Shown here: positions 1 through 7,946 of the stretch, piece by piece | How the letters are laid out: each line of letters starts with the position of its first letter | Position numbering within the stretch: the stretch's first letter is position 1 | Assembly: GCF_011742165.1 (NCBI RefSeq) | Contig: NZ_JAAQTO010000031.1 | Location: forward strand, 1-39,465 | Direction of reading: 5' to 3' | DNA length: 39,465 bases | Origin: Billgrantia bachuensis | Lineage (GTDB): Bacteria > Pseudomonadota > Gammaproteobacteria > Pseudomonadales > Halomonadaceae | Program-made: the position numbers and the translations under genes | The notes under the pieces: generated by a model | What the model was told of the DNA's origin: nothing | Database searches by the model: none | What the model saw: the letters and a program-made list of their open reading frames with translations, nothing else

Positions 1-135
1 CAGGTTGGGCTTGAGCGAGTACTCGATCATCTGCAGCTGCGGCAGGGTCACCATCACGATCAGCCAGATCCCCAGCAGGGTGATGATGGCCATCGCCAGC
101 GGCCCACCGAAGCGCGCCTGGAGCTGCCTAAACAT
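1..135 (-). CDS. ABC transporter permease, N-terminal fragment (PotB/PotC type)
   Basis: Only the first 45 codons are in the window; the gene runs off the left edge. The visible protein begins MFRQLQARFGG and enters a hydrophobic helix (about residues 14-31), then reads QLQMIEYSLKP, typical of the first membrane segment of spermidine/putrescine-type permeases. The start codon lies inside the end of the upstream ATPase gene, with an 8-base overlap (ATGTTTAG), so the two are translationally coupled. The permease identity is inferred mainly from operon position plus the hydrophobic start; which of the two permease subunits it is cannot be decided here. Confidence 0.75.
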   Translation of the reverse strand, partial: MFRQLQARFGGPLAMAIITLLGIWLIVMVTLPQLQMIEYSLKPNL

Positions 136-1297
136 GCGCGCCTCCAGCCTCCGCCTGGCTGCCCTCCACCACCTCGCCCGTGTCTTCGTCCACCACCGGG
201 CTGCCGTCGTCGGGCAGCACCACGGCATCCGACGGATCGAAGCCGAATGTCATCCGCTGGCCCACGGCGAGCGCATCGGCCTGGTTGCGCGACACCTCAT
301 GGCCGAGCTGCACGCGCAGTTTCTCGCCCGAGGCGACCAGGCGCGTCTCGAGCATGACCCAGGCGCCCTCGAAGTGCACCGCCTCGATCTCGGTGTCGAA
401 GCTGGGCCCCGTTACGCCTGCCGTGGCCGGGCGCAGGTGCTCGGGGCGTACGAACAGTACCGCCGCCTCGCCGTTGGCCAGGCGCTTCTCGCTGCTCGCG
501 CGGCCGGCCAGTTCGCCCAGGGCGCCGCCATCGAGGCGCACCCGCTCACCTTCGCGGTCGATCACGCGTGCCTGGATGCGGTTGTTCTCGCCGACGAAGG
601 CGGCAACGAAGCCGGTGGCCGGCTCGCGGTAGAGCGTCATGGGATCGGCGACCTGCTGGATGCGCCCCGCCGACATCACCGCGACCCGGTCGGACATGGT
701 CAATGCCTCGCCCTGGTCATGGGTGATATAAATGAAAGTGATACCGGTCTTGCGCTGGATCGCCTTGAGTTCGGCGCGCATGTGCTGACGCAGCTTGAGG
801 TCCAGCGCCGAGAGCGGCTCGTCGAGCAGCAGCACCCGGGGCTCTACCGCCAGCGCCCGTGCGATGGCCACGCGCTGCTTCTGCCCGCCCGAAAGCTCGG
901 TGACCCTCTTCGGCCCGCTGCCCTCCAGTGCCACCAGCGCCAGTAGCCGCTCGGAAACCTCGCGCCGCTTGCGCTTGTCGACCCCGCGCACCTCGAGGCC
1001 GAACTCGATATTCTCGAAAACGGTCATCAGCGGGAACAGCGCCAGGTTCTGGAAGATCATCGCTGTGGGCCGGCGGTTGACCGGCACCCCGGCCATGGGC
1101 TCGCCGCCGATGATGACCTGCCCTTCGCTCGGAGTCAGAAAGCCGCTGACGATGTTGAGCAGGGTGGTCTTGCCGCAGCCCGAAGGGCCGAGAAAGCTGA
1201 AGAATTCGCCCGAGCCTATCGCAAGCGTGGTCTTCTCGATGGCGGTGAAATCGCCGAAGCGCATCACCACCTCGTCCAGTCTGACGCTACCGTCCAT
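128..1297 (-). CDS. ABC transporter ATP-binding protein, PotA type
   Basis: This is the cytoplasmic ATPase of a polyamine-type importer. With the chosen start it has 389 residues. Walker A GPSGCGKT lies near 37-44, the Q-loop glutamine near 83, the LSGGQ signature near 135-139, Walker B LLLDEP near 156-161 and the switch histidine near 193. A C-terminal TOBE-like regulatory domain of about 150 residues follows, as expected for PotA/FbpC/UgpC-type ATPases. The frame is open to an ATG at 1312, but the ATG at 1297 has GAGG five bases upstream and is preferred. It overlaps the following permease by 8 bases and lies 99 bases after the binding-protein gene, with a strong hairpin between them. The substrate is not fixed by sequence; polyamine, betaine or a related amine is plausible. 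Confidence 0.95.
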   Translation of the reverse strand: MDGSVRLDEVVMRFGDFTAIEKTTLAIGSGEFFSFLGPSGCGKTTLLNIVSGFLTPSEGQVIIGGEPMAGVPVNRRPTAMIFQNLALFPLMTVFENIEFGLEVRGVDKRKRREVSERLLALVALEGSGPKRVTELSGGQKQRVAIARALAVEPRVLLLDEPLSALDLKLRQHMRAELKAIQRKTGITFIYITHDQGEALTMSDRVAVMSAGRIQQVADPMTLYREPATGFVAAFVGENNRIQARVIDREGERVRLDGGALGELAGRASSEKRLANGEAAVLFVRPEHLRPATAGVTGPSFDTEIEAVHFEGAWVMLETRLVASGEKLRVQLGHEVSRNQADALAVGQRMTFGFDPSDAVVLPDDGSPVVDEDTGEVVEGSQAEAGGAHV

Positions 1298-1342
1298 CAA
1301 AACCTCATGCACAAGATCGCCGCTACGCGGCTAAAACGAAGC

Positions 1343-1373
1343 GGGAAGAGCGGCGCTGCGCGCCCCTCTTCCC
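1343..1373 (-). terminator. Strong stem-loop between binding-protein and ATPase genes
   Basis: A near-perfect inverted repeat. GGGAAGAG (1343-1350) pairs with CTCTTCCC (1366-1373); inside it, GGCGC pairs with GCGCC around a three-base loop, with one C-C mismatch. In the direction of the operon it is followed by GCTTCGTTTT, a weak U-tract. It probably lets only part of the transcript run on into the ATPase and permease genes, or protects the 3' end of the binding-protein mRNA. Either would give the excess of binding protein typical of such operons. The structure is seen; the role is inferred. Confidence 0.6.
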
Positions 1374-1396
1374 TCTTATCTCTTTAATCCGGCGCT

Positions 1397-2512
1397 TTAT
1401 GCCGATAGGTAGCGATCCTGATACTCATTGCGCAGTGCCACGTACCACGGTTCCTGGATCGGCCACCACCACAGGTTGGCCAGGTCCTGCTCGGTATAGG
1501 AATCGGTGAAGAACTGGCGCGTCTCGTCGGGCAACAGCTCGGTGGCGCCCTTGGAGGTCGAGTTGTAGCCGGTCGCCTTGACGAACAAGGCGCCCGCCTC
1601 CGGCGTGTAGTACCAATTGATCAGCTCGTAGACGGCATCCGGATTCTGGGCGTTCTTGGGAATCACGAAGCCCTCCATCCACGCCAACGCTCCCTCCTTG
1701 GGCGCGCCGTAGGCGATGTCCTCACCCTCCTGCTGCAGGCGGAAGGCGGTGGAGTCCCAGGTCTGGCCGATGATGGCGCCGTTGGTGCGGAAGGCCGCCT
1801 GTGCGTCGTTCTCGGTATCCCAGAACTGCACCAGCATCTGCTTGTGCTTGACCGCCTCTTCGAGGATGACGTCGAAGTTGGCGCGCATGGCCTCTTCACT
1901 GCGGTAGGAGTCGAGCAGCGGATGCGGCAGCCGGCCCTCGCGCTCCAGCCACAGGCCGATGCCGACCAGTGCCGAGTGGCCACGCACGGTCACGCCCTGG
2001 CCGTGCTCGGGATTCCACAGGTCAGCGTAGCTGAGGTTGGCGCGGTCGATCTTGGCATCGCGGCGGTTCCAGGTGATCGCCTCGGTACCCCAGTCACTGG
2101 GCGCGAAGTAGCGCTTGCCATCGACCACGCCGCCCACTTCGGAACCCTCGATGGCGCTGTCAAGCGCGCCGGCCCAGTTGATGCGCGACTCGTCCAGCGG
2201 CTGTACCAGGTCGTAATCCAGGTAGCCCGGCACCCGGTCCACAGTGGGCATGATCACGTCGAAGCCGGTGCCGTCGGTGGCCCGCAGCGAGTTCATCAGC
2301 TCGTCATTGGTGCCGTAGGGGGTGAAGGTCGCGCGGATGCCGGTCTTCTCGGTGAAGTCGGCCAGCATCTCGTCGGTGAAATAGCCCGCCCAGGCATAGA
2401 TACGCAGGGTCTGCTCCTGGGCCAAAACCTTGTTGATATAGAACGACGGCACGGTGGCGGCGGCGCCGGCAGCCAGGGTGCCTTTGAGGAAACGGCGACG
2501 GGTAAACGACAT
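1397..2512 (-). CDS. ABC transporter extracellular binding protein, PotD/PotF type
   Basis: Periplasmic solute-binding protein of the importer encoded downstream, 371 residues. The N-terminus MSFTRRRFLKG with the following AAGAAATVPSFYINKVLAQ is a twin-arginine signal peptide, so it is probably exported folded. The mature part begins QTLRIYAWAGYFTDEMLADF, the usual opening of PotD/PotF-family proteins (LxIYxWxxYxxxxxxxxF). The frame is open to 2632, but the ATG at 2512 has GGAG eight bases upstream and begins the signal peptide directly, so it is chosen. The gene heads the operon binding protein-ATPase-permease. About 100 bases upstream is a perfect inverted repeat that may be its operator. 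Confidence 0.93.
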   Translation of the reverse strand: MSFTRRRFLKGTLAAGAAATVPSFYINKVLAQEQTLRIYAWAGYFTDEMLADFTEKTGIRATFTPYGTNDELMNSLRATDGTGFDVIMPTVDRVPGYLDYDLVQPLDESRINWAGALDSAIEGSEVGGVVDGKRYFAPSDWGTEAITWNRRDAKIDRANLSYADLWNPEHGQGVTVRGHSALVGIGLWLEREGRLPHPLLDSYRSEEAMRANFDVILEEAVKHKQMLVQFWDTENDAQAAFRTNGAIIGQTWDSTAFRLQQEGEDIAYGAPKEGALAWMEGFVIPKNAQNPDAVYELINWYYTPEAGALFVKATGYNSTSKGATELLPDETRQFFTDSYTEQDLANLWWWPIQEPWYVALRNEYQDRYLSA

Positions 2513-2608
2513 GACGGGTTCTCCATGAGGGTCTTGCACAGGGTGACAGGGGCCAGTGGGAGCTGGCTCCCGACCCTTATCGCGCGACTCCATGACGATG
2601 GGATGAAC

Positions 2609-2626
2609 ATTGAATGACCGTTCAAT
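2609..2626. promoter_or_regulatory. Inverted repeat, candidate operator upstream of the PotD-like gene
   Basis: ATTGAA-TGACCG-TTCAAT, a perfect 6-base dyad with a 6-base spacer, lies 97 bases upstream of the binding-protein start. Its size and symmetry are those of a TetR-family operator. No regulator gene lies next to it in the window, so the regulator is unknown. Confidence 0.4.
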
Positions 2627-2728
2627 CCCCATGTAACAAAGAGTAGCAGCCTCTCAGGAAAAATCCGCACGGCGTTTCAACGCTGTTTCGTCCATACCGA
2701 CGCCGCCTAGTCGGCTTGCTGACAATGC

Positions 2729-3808
2729 TTAACCTGCCTGGATCGCCACCTTCAGCACGCCGTCGCGCTGGTGCGAGAAGAGGTCGTACGCCTCGACGAT
2801 GTTCTCCAGCGCGTAGCGATGCGTCACCATGGGCCCGAGGTCCAAGCGTCCGGTCTCGATCACCTGCATCAGCCGGCGCATGCGCTCCTTGCCGCCGGGG
2901 CACAGCGAGGTGACGATCTTGTGGTCGCCGAGGCCGGCGCAGAACGCACCGAGCGGAATGGTGAGATCGCCGGAATAGACCCCCAGGCTCGACAGGGTGC
3001 CCCCCGGCTTGACGACCCGCAGCGCTGCCTCGAACGTGGACTGCAGCCCCAGCGCCTCGATCGAGGCGTCCACGCCACGGCCACCGGTCAGGCGCAGGAT
3101 CTCCTCGACCACGTCGACCTTGCGGAAGTCGAGGGTGATGTCCGCACCCATCTGCCGGGCCATGGCCAGGCGCTCGTCGACGCCATCCACGGCGATGATC
3201 AGCCCGGCGCCGCGCAGCCTGGCCCCGGCCGTGGCACACAGGCCGATCGGCCCCTGGGCGAATACCGCCACGCTGTCGCCGATCCTGATGCCCGCCGACT
3301 CGGCGCCGGCAAAACCGGTCGACATGATGTCGGGGCACATCAGTACCTGCTCGTCGGTCAGCCCGTCGGGCACTGGAGCCAGGTTGGCCTGGGCGTCGGG
3401 CACCAGCAGGTATTCGGCCTGGGCGCCGTCGATGGTGTTGCCGAAGCGCCAGCCGCCCATCGGTTTGTAGCCGTGGGCATGGTGGCCGCCATCCTGGGCG
3501 CTGCAGCCGTCCTGACAGGCATAGGAGGTGAAGCTGGGGCAGATGGCACCGGCGATGACACGTTGCCCCTCCTGATAACCCCGGACGTTGGCGCCCAGCT
3601 TCTCGATCACGCCGACCGGCTCATGGCCGATCGTCAGCCCCTTCTCGACCGGGTACTCGCCCTTGAGGATGTGTACGTCGGTGCCGCAGATGGTGGTGGT
3701 CGTGACGCGGATCAGGGCGTCGTTGGGGCCGATGTCCGGGATGGGCTTGTCGTCGATCTCGATGCGGCCCGGCTCGACGAATATCGCGGCCTTCATCATG
3801 GCTGGCAT
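2729..3808 (-). CDS. Zinc-dependent alcohol dehydrogenase (MDR superfamily)
   Basis: NAD(P)-dependent medium-chain dehydrogenase of 359 residues. The catalytic zinc site is visible: Cys41 in ICGTDVH and His62-Glu63 in GHEPVG. CPDIMSTGF carries the aspartate used as a further ligand by secondary-alcohol dehydrogenases of the Clostridium/Thermoanaerobacter type. The usual four-cysteine structural-zinc loop is absent; that region reads CPSFTSYACQDGCSAQDGG. A Rossmann segment follows the catalytic domain. The start has GAGGAAA seven bases upstream. It is encoded upstream of the polyamine-type importer on the same strand, but a 216-base gap containing a candidate operator suggests separate control. 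The exact alcohol or aldehyde substrate is unknown. Confidence 0.92.
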   Translation of the reverse strand: MPAMMKAAIFVEPGRIEIDDKPIPDIGPNDALIRVTTTTICGTDVHILKGEYPVEKGLTIGHEPVGVIEKLGANVRGYQEGQRVIAGAICPSFTSYACQDGCSAQDGGHHAHGYKPMGGWRFGNTIDGAQAEYLLVPDAQANLAPVPDGLTDEQVLMCPDIMSTGFAGAESAGIRIGDSVAVFAQGPIGLCATAGARLRGAGLIIAVDGVDERLAMARQMGADITLDFRKVDVVEEILRLTGGRGVDASIEALGLQSTFEAALRVVKPGGTLSSLGVYSGDLTIPLGAFCAGLGDHKIVTSLCPGGKERMRRLMQVIETGRLDLGPMVTHRYALENIVEAYDLFSHQRDGVLKVAIQAG

Positions 3809-3922
3809 GGCGTTTCCTCATGGTCGTGATGCCGGCAACCGGCAGATGCCATCAGGTTCGACCAATATCGCCGACAGCGCCTTGATCCACGTCAATACTT
3901 CCGGGCGCCAACCTCCGCGCCG

Positions 3923-4492
3923 CTACATCACCGGCACGCCGGTCACCCATACGTGCAGATGGAAAGCGAACAGATAATAGGCGACCAAGCCCACCACGAG
4001 CGTAACGATGGTGCCGGAGGCGCGTGGCGTCACGGCCGGGGCCGGCTGGCGACGCCGGGCAGAGCGGAAGTCGAGCACGGCCCAGAGCAGGAAGGCACCG
4101 AAGAAAACGATGTCGCCAAGTCGCCCATTGGCCAGCAGGTGGGCAAAGGCCCACACCTTGACCGCCAGCACCATGGGATGGCCCAGCCTGGCCTTGATAT
4201 GGTTATGGGGGACATAGGCCGCCACCAGCAGGATGAAGGCAGGAATCATCAGCAGCGAAACGAGATGGCGCAGGCCAACCGGCGGCGACCACACCCAGGT
4301 GGGGTCGAGCCGCATGCGCCCGAAACCCCAGATCGCCAGCGCCAGCCCGGCGATGGAAACGAGCGAGAACAGCGCCTTCCAGCGCTTCTCTCCCATACGA
4401 CTCATTTGCTTGCGGCGCCAATCGTCGGCAAAGATACGAATCGAGTGCGTGCCAAGAAAGAGTATGAGGCCAACGATCATCACGAACACGGC
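3923..4492 (-). CDS. nnrU: NnrU-family integral membrane protein
   Basis: A protein of about 189 residues with roughly five hydrophobic helices. LFLGTHSIRI near the N-terminus and HPMVLAVKVWAFAHLLANG in the middle match the NnrU family, named from a nitrite/nitric-oxide reductase cluster and related to MddA/isoprenylcysteine methyltransferase-like membrane proteins. The open frame begins at a TTG (4531) with no good ribosome site. The GTG at 4492 has GGAGG seven bases upstream and starts just before the first helix, so it is chosen. No denitrification genes are nearby, so the family name should not be read as a role in nitric oxide reduction here. It is divergent from the PhoD-like gene. Confidence 0.85.
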   Translation of the reverse strand, partial: AVFVMIVGLILFLGTHSIRIFADDWRRKQMSRMGEKRWKALFSLVSIAGLALAIWGFGRMRLDPTWVWSPPVGLRHLVSLLMIPAFILLVAAYVPHNHIKARLGHPMVLAVKVWAFAHLLANGRLGDIVFFGAFLLWAVLDFRSARRRQPAPAVTPRASGTIVTLVVGLVAYYLFAFHLHVWVTGVPVM

Positions 4493-4596
4493 AGTGCCTC
4501 CATCAGAAAAGATTGAACGAAACGTAGCCAAGCCTACTCACTTGATCTGCGCTTCGCCAGCGGCGGTGGAAGCTGGCCGCCACACAGGAGACCTCG

Positions 4597-6522
4597 ATGA
4601 GTCACGATGCCCCGACCCTGCCCGACGTGCTGGCCGGTCCTCTACTGCGCCGTTTGACGACCGAGCGTCTGGTCCTGTGGCTGGTGGGCTCTCATCCTCT
4701 TGAGCTCTCTCTCATGCTGCACCCAGAGAGCCAGCCACCGCGGCGTTTGCTGCTGGGCGACGAGCGGCTGCAGCGCATTCCCGTGGGGCGTCATGCCTGG
4801 CTTCACTTGATCGACGTTTCGCTGGCCACACCACTACCCACCGGCACGCTGATTCACTACGACCTGAAGGTATTCGGCGAATCCGGTGAAGGCGGTATCG
4901 CCGACTGGGCGCCGCACCTGCTGCATGAAGGCTCGAGCTACCCGAGTTTCGTACTGAGCGAGCGCCACCACCGCCTGCTGCACGGCTCCTGCCGCAAGCC
5001 GCATCACGACGGCCCCGACGGCCTGGTATGCGCCGATGCCTGGCTCGCCGAGCGCCGCCGAAAACCGCAGGAGTGGCCGGCCTGGCTGTTGATGACCGGC
5101 GACCAGGTCTATGCCGATGACGTGGCCGGCCCCATGCTGGTGGCCATTCATGCGCTGATCGCGCGGCTGGGGTTGTTCGACGAAACACTGGAGGGTGCCA
5201 CGGTGCCCGACAGCCAGGCGCTTTACGGCGACGAAAACACCTACTATCAGCGTGCGGCACTGCTACCGGACACCGAGAGCGGCACCGCCCTGCGCGAGCG
5301 TTTCTTCGGCGGCGTACGCAAGCCGGTGTTCACCACGGCCAACGCACACAACCATCTGATCACTTTCGCCGAAGTCATGGCCATGTATCTGCTGGCATGG
5401 TCGCCGGTGCCTTGGCGCCTGGTCGAGACGAAGCCTCCTCCTCTCGACGGAGAGGACCATCAGCGCTACCTGGCCGAGCAGGGCATCATCGAGCGCTTCG
5501 TGGAAGGCCTGCCCGCCGGCGCCCGTCTGCTTGCCCACCTGCCCACGCTGATGATCTTCGACGACCACGACGTGACCGACGACTGGAATCTCACCGCCGA
5601 TTGGGAGCAGATCGCCTACGGCCACCCCTTTTCACGACGCATCATCGGCAATGCCATGCTCGCCTACCTGTTCTGCCAGGGCTGGGGCAACGACCCCGAC
5701 CGGTTGGCCGAACTCACCGCACGAGGCGCGGGACTGCTGAAACAGGCCCGGCAGCAGGGGGGCTGGCTCCTTGCCGAGGAGCAGGACGATCTGCTGCGGC
5801 GGCTGCGGCACTTTCAAGGCTGGGAATTTCATATTCCGGGGCCGCCTCCGCTGCTGGTACTGGATACCCGCACGCGTCGCTGGCGCAGCGAACGCCACCC
5901 GGCCCGCCCCTCGGGCCTGATGGACTGGGAGGCGCTGATCGAGCTTCAGGAGGCCATGCTCGACGCCCCTTCGGCGATTATCGTTTCGCCTGCCCCCATG
6001 TTCGGCGTCAAGCTCATCGAGGCCGTGCAGCGTCTCTTCGTCCTGGCCGGCAAGCCGCTGATGGTGGATGCCGAGAACTGGATGGCCCATCGTGGCGCCG
6101 CGAGCGTCATGCTCAACATCTTTCGTCACTCGCGCACGCCAGGTAACTACGTCATTCTCTCCGGCGACGTGCACTACTCCTTCGCCTATGACATCCAGCT
6201 ACGGCAACGTAAAGAAGGTCCGCGGCTCTGGCAGATCACTTCAAGCGGCATCAAGAACGCCTTTCCCGATACCCTGCTCGACTGGTTCGACCGCCTCAAT
6301 CGCTGGCTCTACTCGCCCCGCTCGCCGCTCAACTGGTTCACCAAGCGTCGCCGGCTGGCGATACATCCGCGCGACCCCGACCGTGCCAAGGCGGGCGAGC
6401 GGCTGTGGAACGGCAGCGGTGTCGGCTTGGTCGATTTCGACGACGCAGGATGCCCGCGCGATATTCGTCATCTCGACGCTCGCGGTTTCGAGGTGGGTTT
6501 TCCTCCCGCCCGGGAGCGTTAG
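4597..6522 (+). CDS. PhoD-like metallophosphatase family protein
   Basis: A 641-residue protein related to PhoD-type phosphatases of the metallophosphoesterase superfamily. The metal-binding blocks are recognisable: GSCRKPHHDG near 130-139, GDQVYADD near 168-175, IFDDHDVTDDWN near 321-332 and SGDVHYS near 522-528. There is no N-terminal signal peptide (MSHDAPTLPDVLAGPLL), so unlike classical secreted PhoD it is probably cytoplasmic. The first 120 residues form a family-specific N-terminal domain. The start has GGAG a few bases upstream. The substrate is unknown; phosphodiester or phosphomonoester hydrolysis is inferred from the family only. Confidence 0.88.
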   Translation: MSHDAPTLPDVLAGPLLRRLTTERLVLWLVGSHPLELSLMLHPESQPPRRLLLGDERLQRIPVGRHAWLHLIDVSLATPLPTGTLIHYDLKVFGESGEGGIADWAPHLLHEGSSYPSFVLSERHHRLLHGSCRKPHHDGPDGLVCADAWLAERRRKPQEWPAWLLMTGDQVYADDVAGPMLVAIHALIARLGLFDETLEGATVPDSQALYGDENTYYQRAALLPDTESGTALRERFFGGVRKPVFTTANAHNHLITFAEVMAMYLLAWSPVPWRLVETKPPPLDGEDHQRYLAEQGIIERFVEGLPAGARLLAHLPTLMIFDDHDVTDDWNLTADWEQIAYGHPFSRRIIGNAMLAYLFCQGWGNDPDRLAELTARGAGLLKQARQQGGWLLAEEQDDLLRRLRHFQGWEFHIPGPPPLLVLDTRTRRWRSERHPARPSGLMDWEALIELQEAMLDAPSAIIVSPAPMFGVKLIEAVQRLFVLAGKPLMVDAENWMAHRGAASVMLNIFRHSRTPGNYVILSGDVHYSFAYDIQLRQRKEGPRLWQITSSGIKNAFPDTLLDWFDRLNRWLYSPRSPLNWFTKRRRLAIHPRDPDRAKAGERLWNGSGVGLVDFDDAGCPRDIRHLDARGFEVGFPPARER

Positions 6523-6595
6523 AAAAGCCGCGGCGGATTGTCTTCGCGCCAGAGCGGGCCTAGGCTGTGGCTAGGTCCACCGGAGCATGGAAGCC

Positions 6596-7066
6596 ATGAC
6601 CTCATCCCGCCCCTCCCCGGCCAACGCTCACGATGCACGGCGCTCCCTGTGGTATGCCGTGCTGGTGGGTGCAGGCATCATGGCTGCCATTGACGAGATC
6701 GTCTTCCACCAGTTGCTGCAGTGGCATCATTTCTTCGATCATGCCACGCCAATGATTGGCATCGTCTCGGATGGCCTGCTGCATGCGGCCGAGTTGCTCG
6801 CCATCGTGGTCGGCACCTTCCTCTTGATCGACCTGGCGCACCGACACCGGCTAGCGGCACGCTGGGCCTGGGCCGGCGTGTTCCTCGGCATGGGCGGTTT
6901 CCAGCTGGTCGACGGTATCGTCAGTCACAAGCTGCTGCGCATCCATCAGATCCGCTATGGCGTCGACCTGCTCCTCTACGACCTGACCTGGAACCTTTGC
7001 GCCCTGGCGTTGCTGCTGGTCGGCACCTGGCTCTACCGGCGGGCCAGACGGCTGGAGCGGAGTTAA
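6596..7066 (+). CDS. DUF2243 four-helix membrane protein
   Basis: A protein of about 156 residues with four hydrophobic helices and the conserved features of DUF2243: AAIDEIVFHQLLQWHHFFDH, SDGLLHAAE and GFQLVDGIVSHKLLRIHQIR. The many histidines at helix ends suggest heme or metal contact, but this is not established. An ATG at 6587 in the same frame has its GGAG only one base away; the ATG at 6596 has it ten bases away and is preferred. Its stop codon is four bases from the GTG start of the CtaG-family gene, so the pair is probably translated together. DUF2243 proteins are known neighbours of CtaG-type proteins. Confidence 0.88.
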   Translation: MTSSRPSPANAHDARRSLWYAVLVGAGIMAAIDEIVFHQLLQWHHFFDHATPMIGIVSDGLLHAAELLAIVVGTFLLIDLAHRHRLAARWAWAGVFLGMGGFQLVDGIVSHKLLRIHQIRYGVDLLLYDLTWNLCALALLLVGTWLYRRARRLERS

Positions 7067-7070
7067 ACCA

Positions 7071-7946
7071 GTGCCCTCCGCTCAAGGGTATGGCAGCGAT
7101 GGGTCGCCGCTGGCATGGCTACCGCTCGTTCTGCTCGGCCTGGTCACGCTGGTCTATTTGGCAGCCGCCCGGCGCCAGCGTCTAAGCAATAACGGCTGGA
7201 GCGGCTGGCGCTGCGCTTTCTTCTCCCTGGGCAGTATGCTGCTCGCCGCAGCCGTGGCGCCGCCGGTCATGGCCTGGGCCCATCACGACCTGCGCGGCCA
7301 TATGGCGGTGCACCTGCTGTTCGGCATGTTGGCACCATTGGCCTGGGTGCTGGCCGCTCCCGTGACGCTGCTGCTGCGCTCTTTGCCGCAAGCGGCTGCG
7401 CGAGGCGTTACCGCCCTGCTCAGGAGCTTGCCGATACGCAGCGTGTCGCACCCGGTCACCGCCCTGCTGCTCAATATCGGCGGCATGTACCTGCTCTACC
7501 TCACCCCGCTGTATGCCGCCTCGCAGCATAGTGTCCTGCTCAACGGCTGGGTGCACCTGCACTTCCTCGCGGCTGGCTACCTGTTCTGCTGGTCGATCCT
7601 GGCGGGTCCGGACGCCTCGCCACACCGGCTCGGCCTACGCTTTCGCCTGGGCGTACTGTTCATCTCCATGGCCGCCCACGCCCTGCTGGGCAAGCTCATG
7701 TACGGCTACTTGTGGCCGCGCGGCACCGGCCACGGCGTTGAGGAGATCCAGGCTGCTGCCCAGCTGATGTACTACGGCGGCGACCTGGCCGAGCTGTTGC
7801 TCGCCGTGGCGTTGCTGTGCCTGGCGCACCGCCACCGGCCTCGTGCCTCACCAGGCGTATTCGAGCTGCATGGCGACCAGGTTGGCGGTCGGCAATCCGT
7901 ACCGCTCGCTAATATCCAGAAGCGCGTCGTCCAGCGCCGCGGCTGA
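7071..7946 (+). CDS. ctaG: CtaG-family cytochrome c oxidase assembly protein (caa3 type)
   Basis: A 291-residue, roughly seven-helix membrane protein of the caa3_CtaG family, implicated in building the copper sites of terminal oxidases. Family marks include the histidine-containing HDLRGHMAVHLLFGMLAPL, the TPLYAASQHS loop, WVHLHFLAAGYLFCWSI and YYGGDLAELLLA near the C-terminus. The start is GTG with GGAG eight bases upstream, four bases after the DUF2243 gene. No oxidase structural genes are in the window. The last helix ends near residue 262; the remaining 30 residues overlap the convergent DJ-1 gene by 99 bases and look like an unconserved tail. Confidence 0.88.
   Translation: MPSAQGYGSDGSPLAWLPLVLLGLVTLVYLAAARRQRLSNNGWSGWRCAFFSLGSMLLAAAVAPPVMAWAHHDLRGHMAVHLLFGMLAPLAWVLAAPVTLLLRSLPQAAARGVTALLRSLPIRSVSHPVTALLLNIGGMYLLYLTPLYAASQHSVLLNGWVHLHFLAAGYLFCWSILAGPDASPHRLGLRFRLGVLFISMAAHALLGKLMYGYLWPRGTGHGVEEIQAAAQLMYYGGDLAELLLAVALLCLAHRHRPRASPGVFELHGDQVGGRQSVPLANIQKRVVQRRG

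Noticed and set aside
3923..4492. A role in denitrification from the NnrU name
   Set aside because: No nitrite or nitric oxide reductase genes or their regulators are nearby; the family is widespread in non-denitrifiers.
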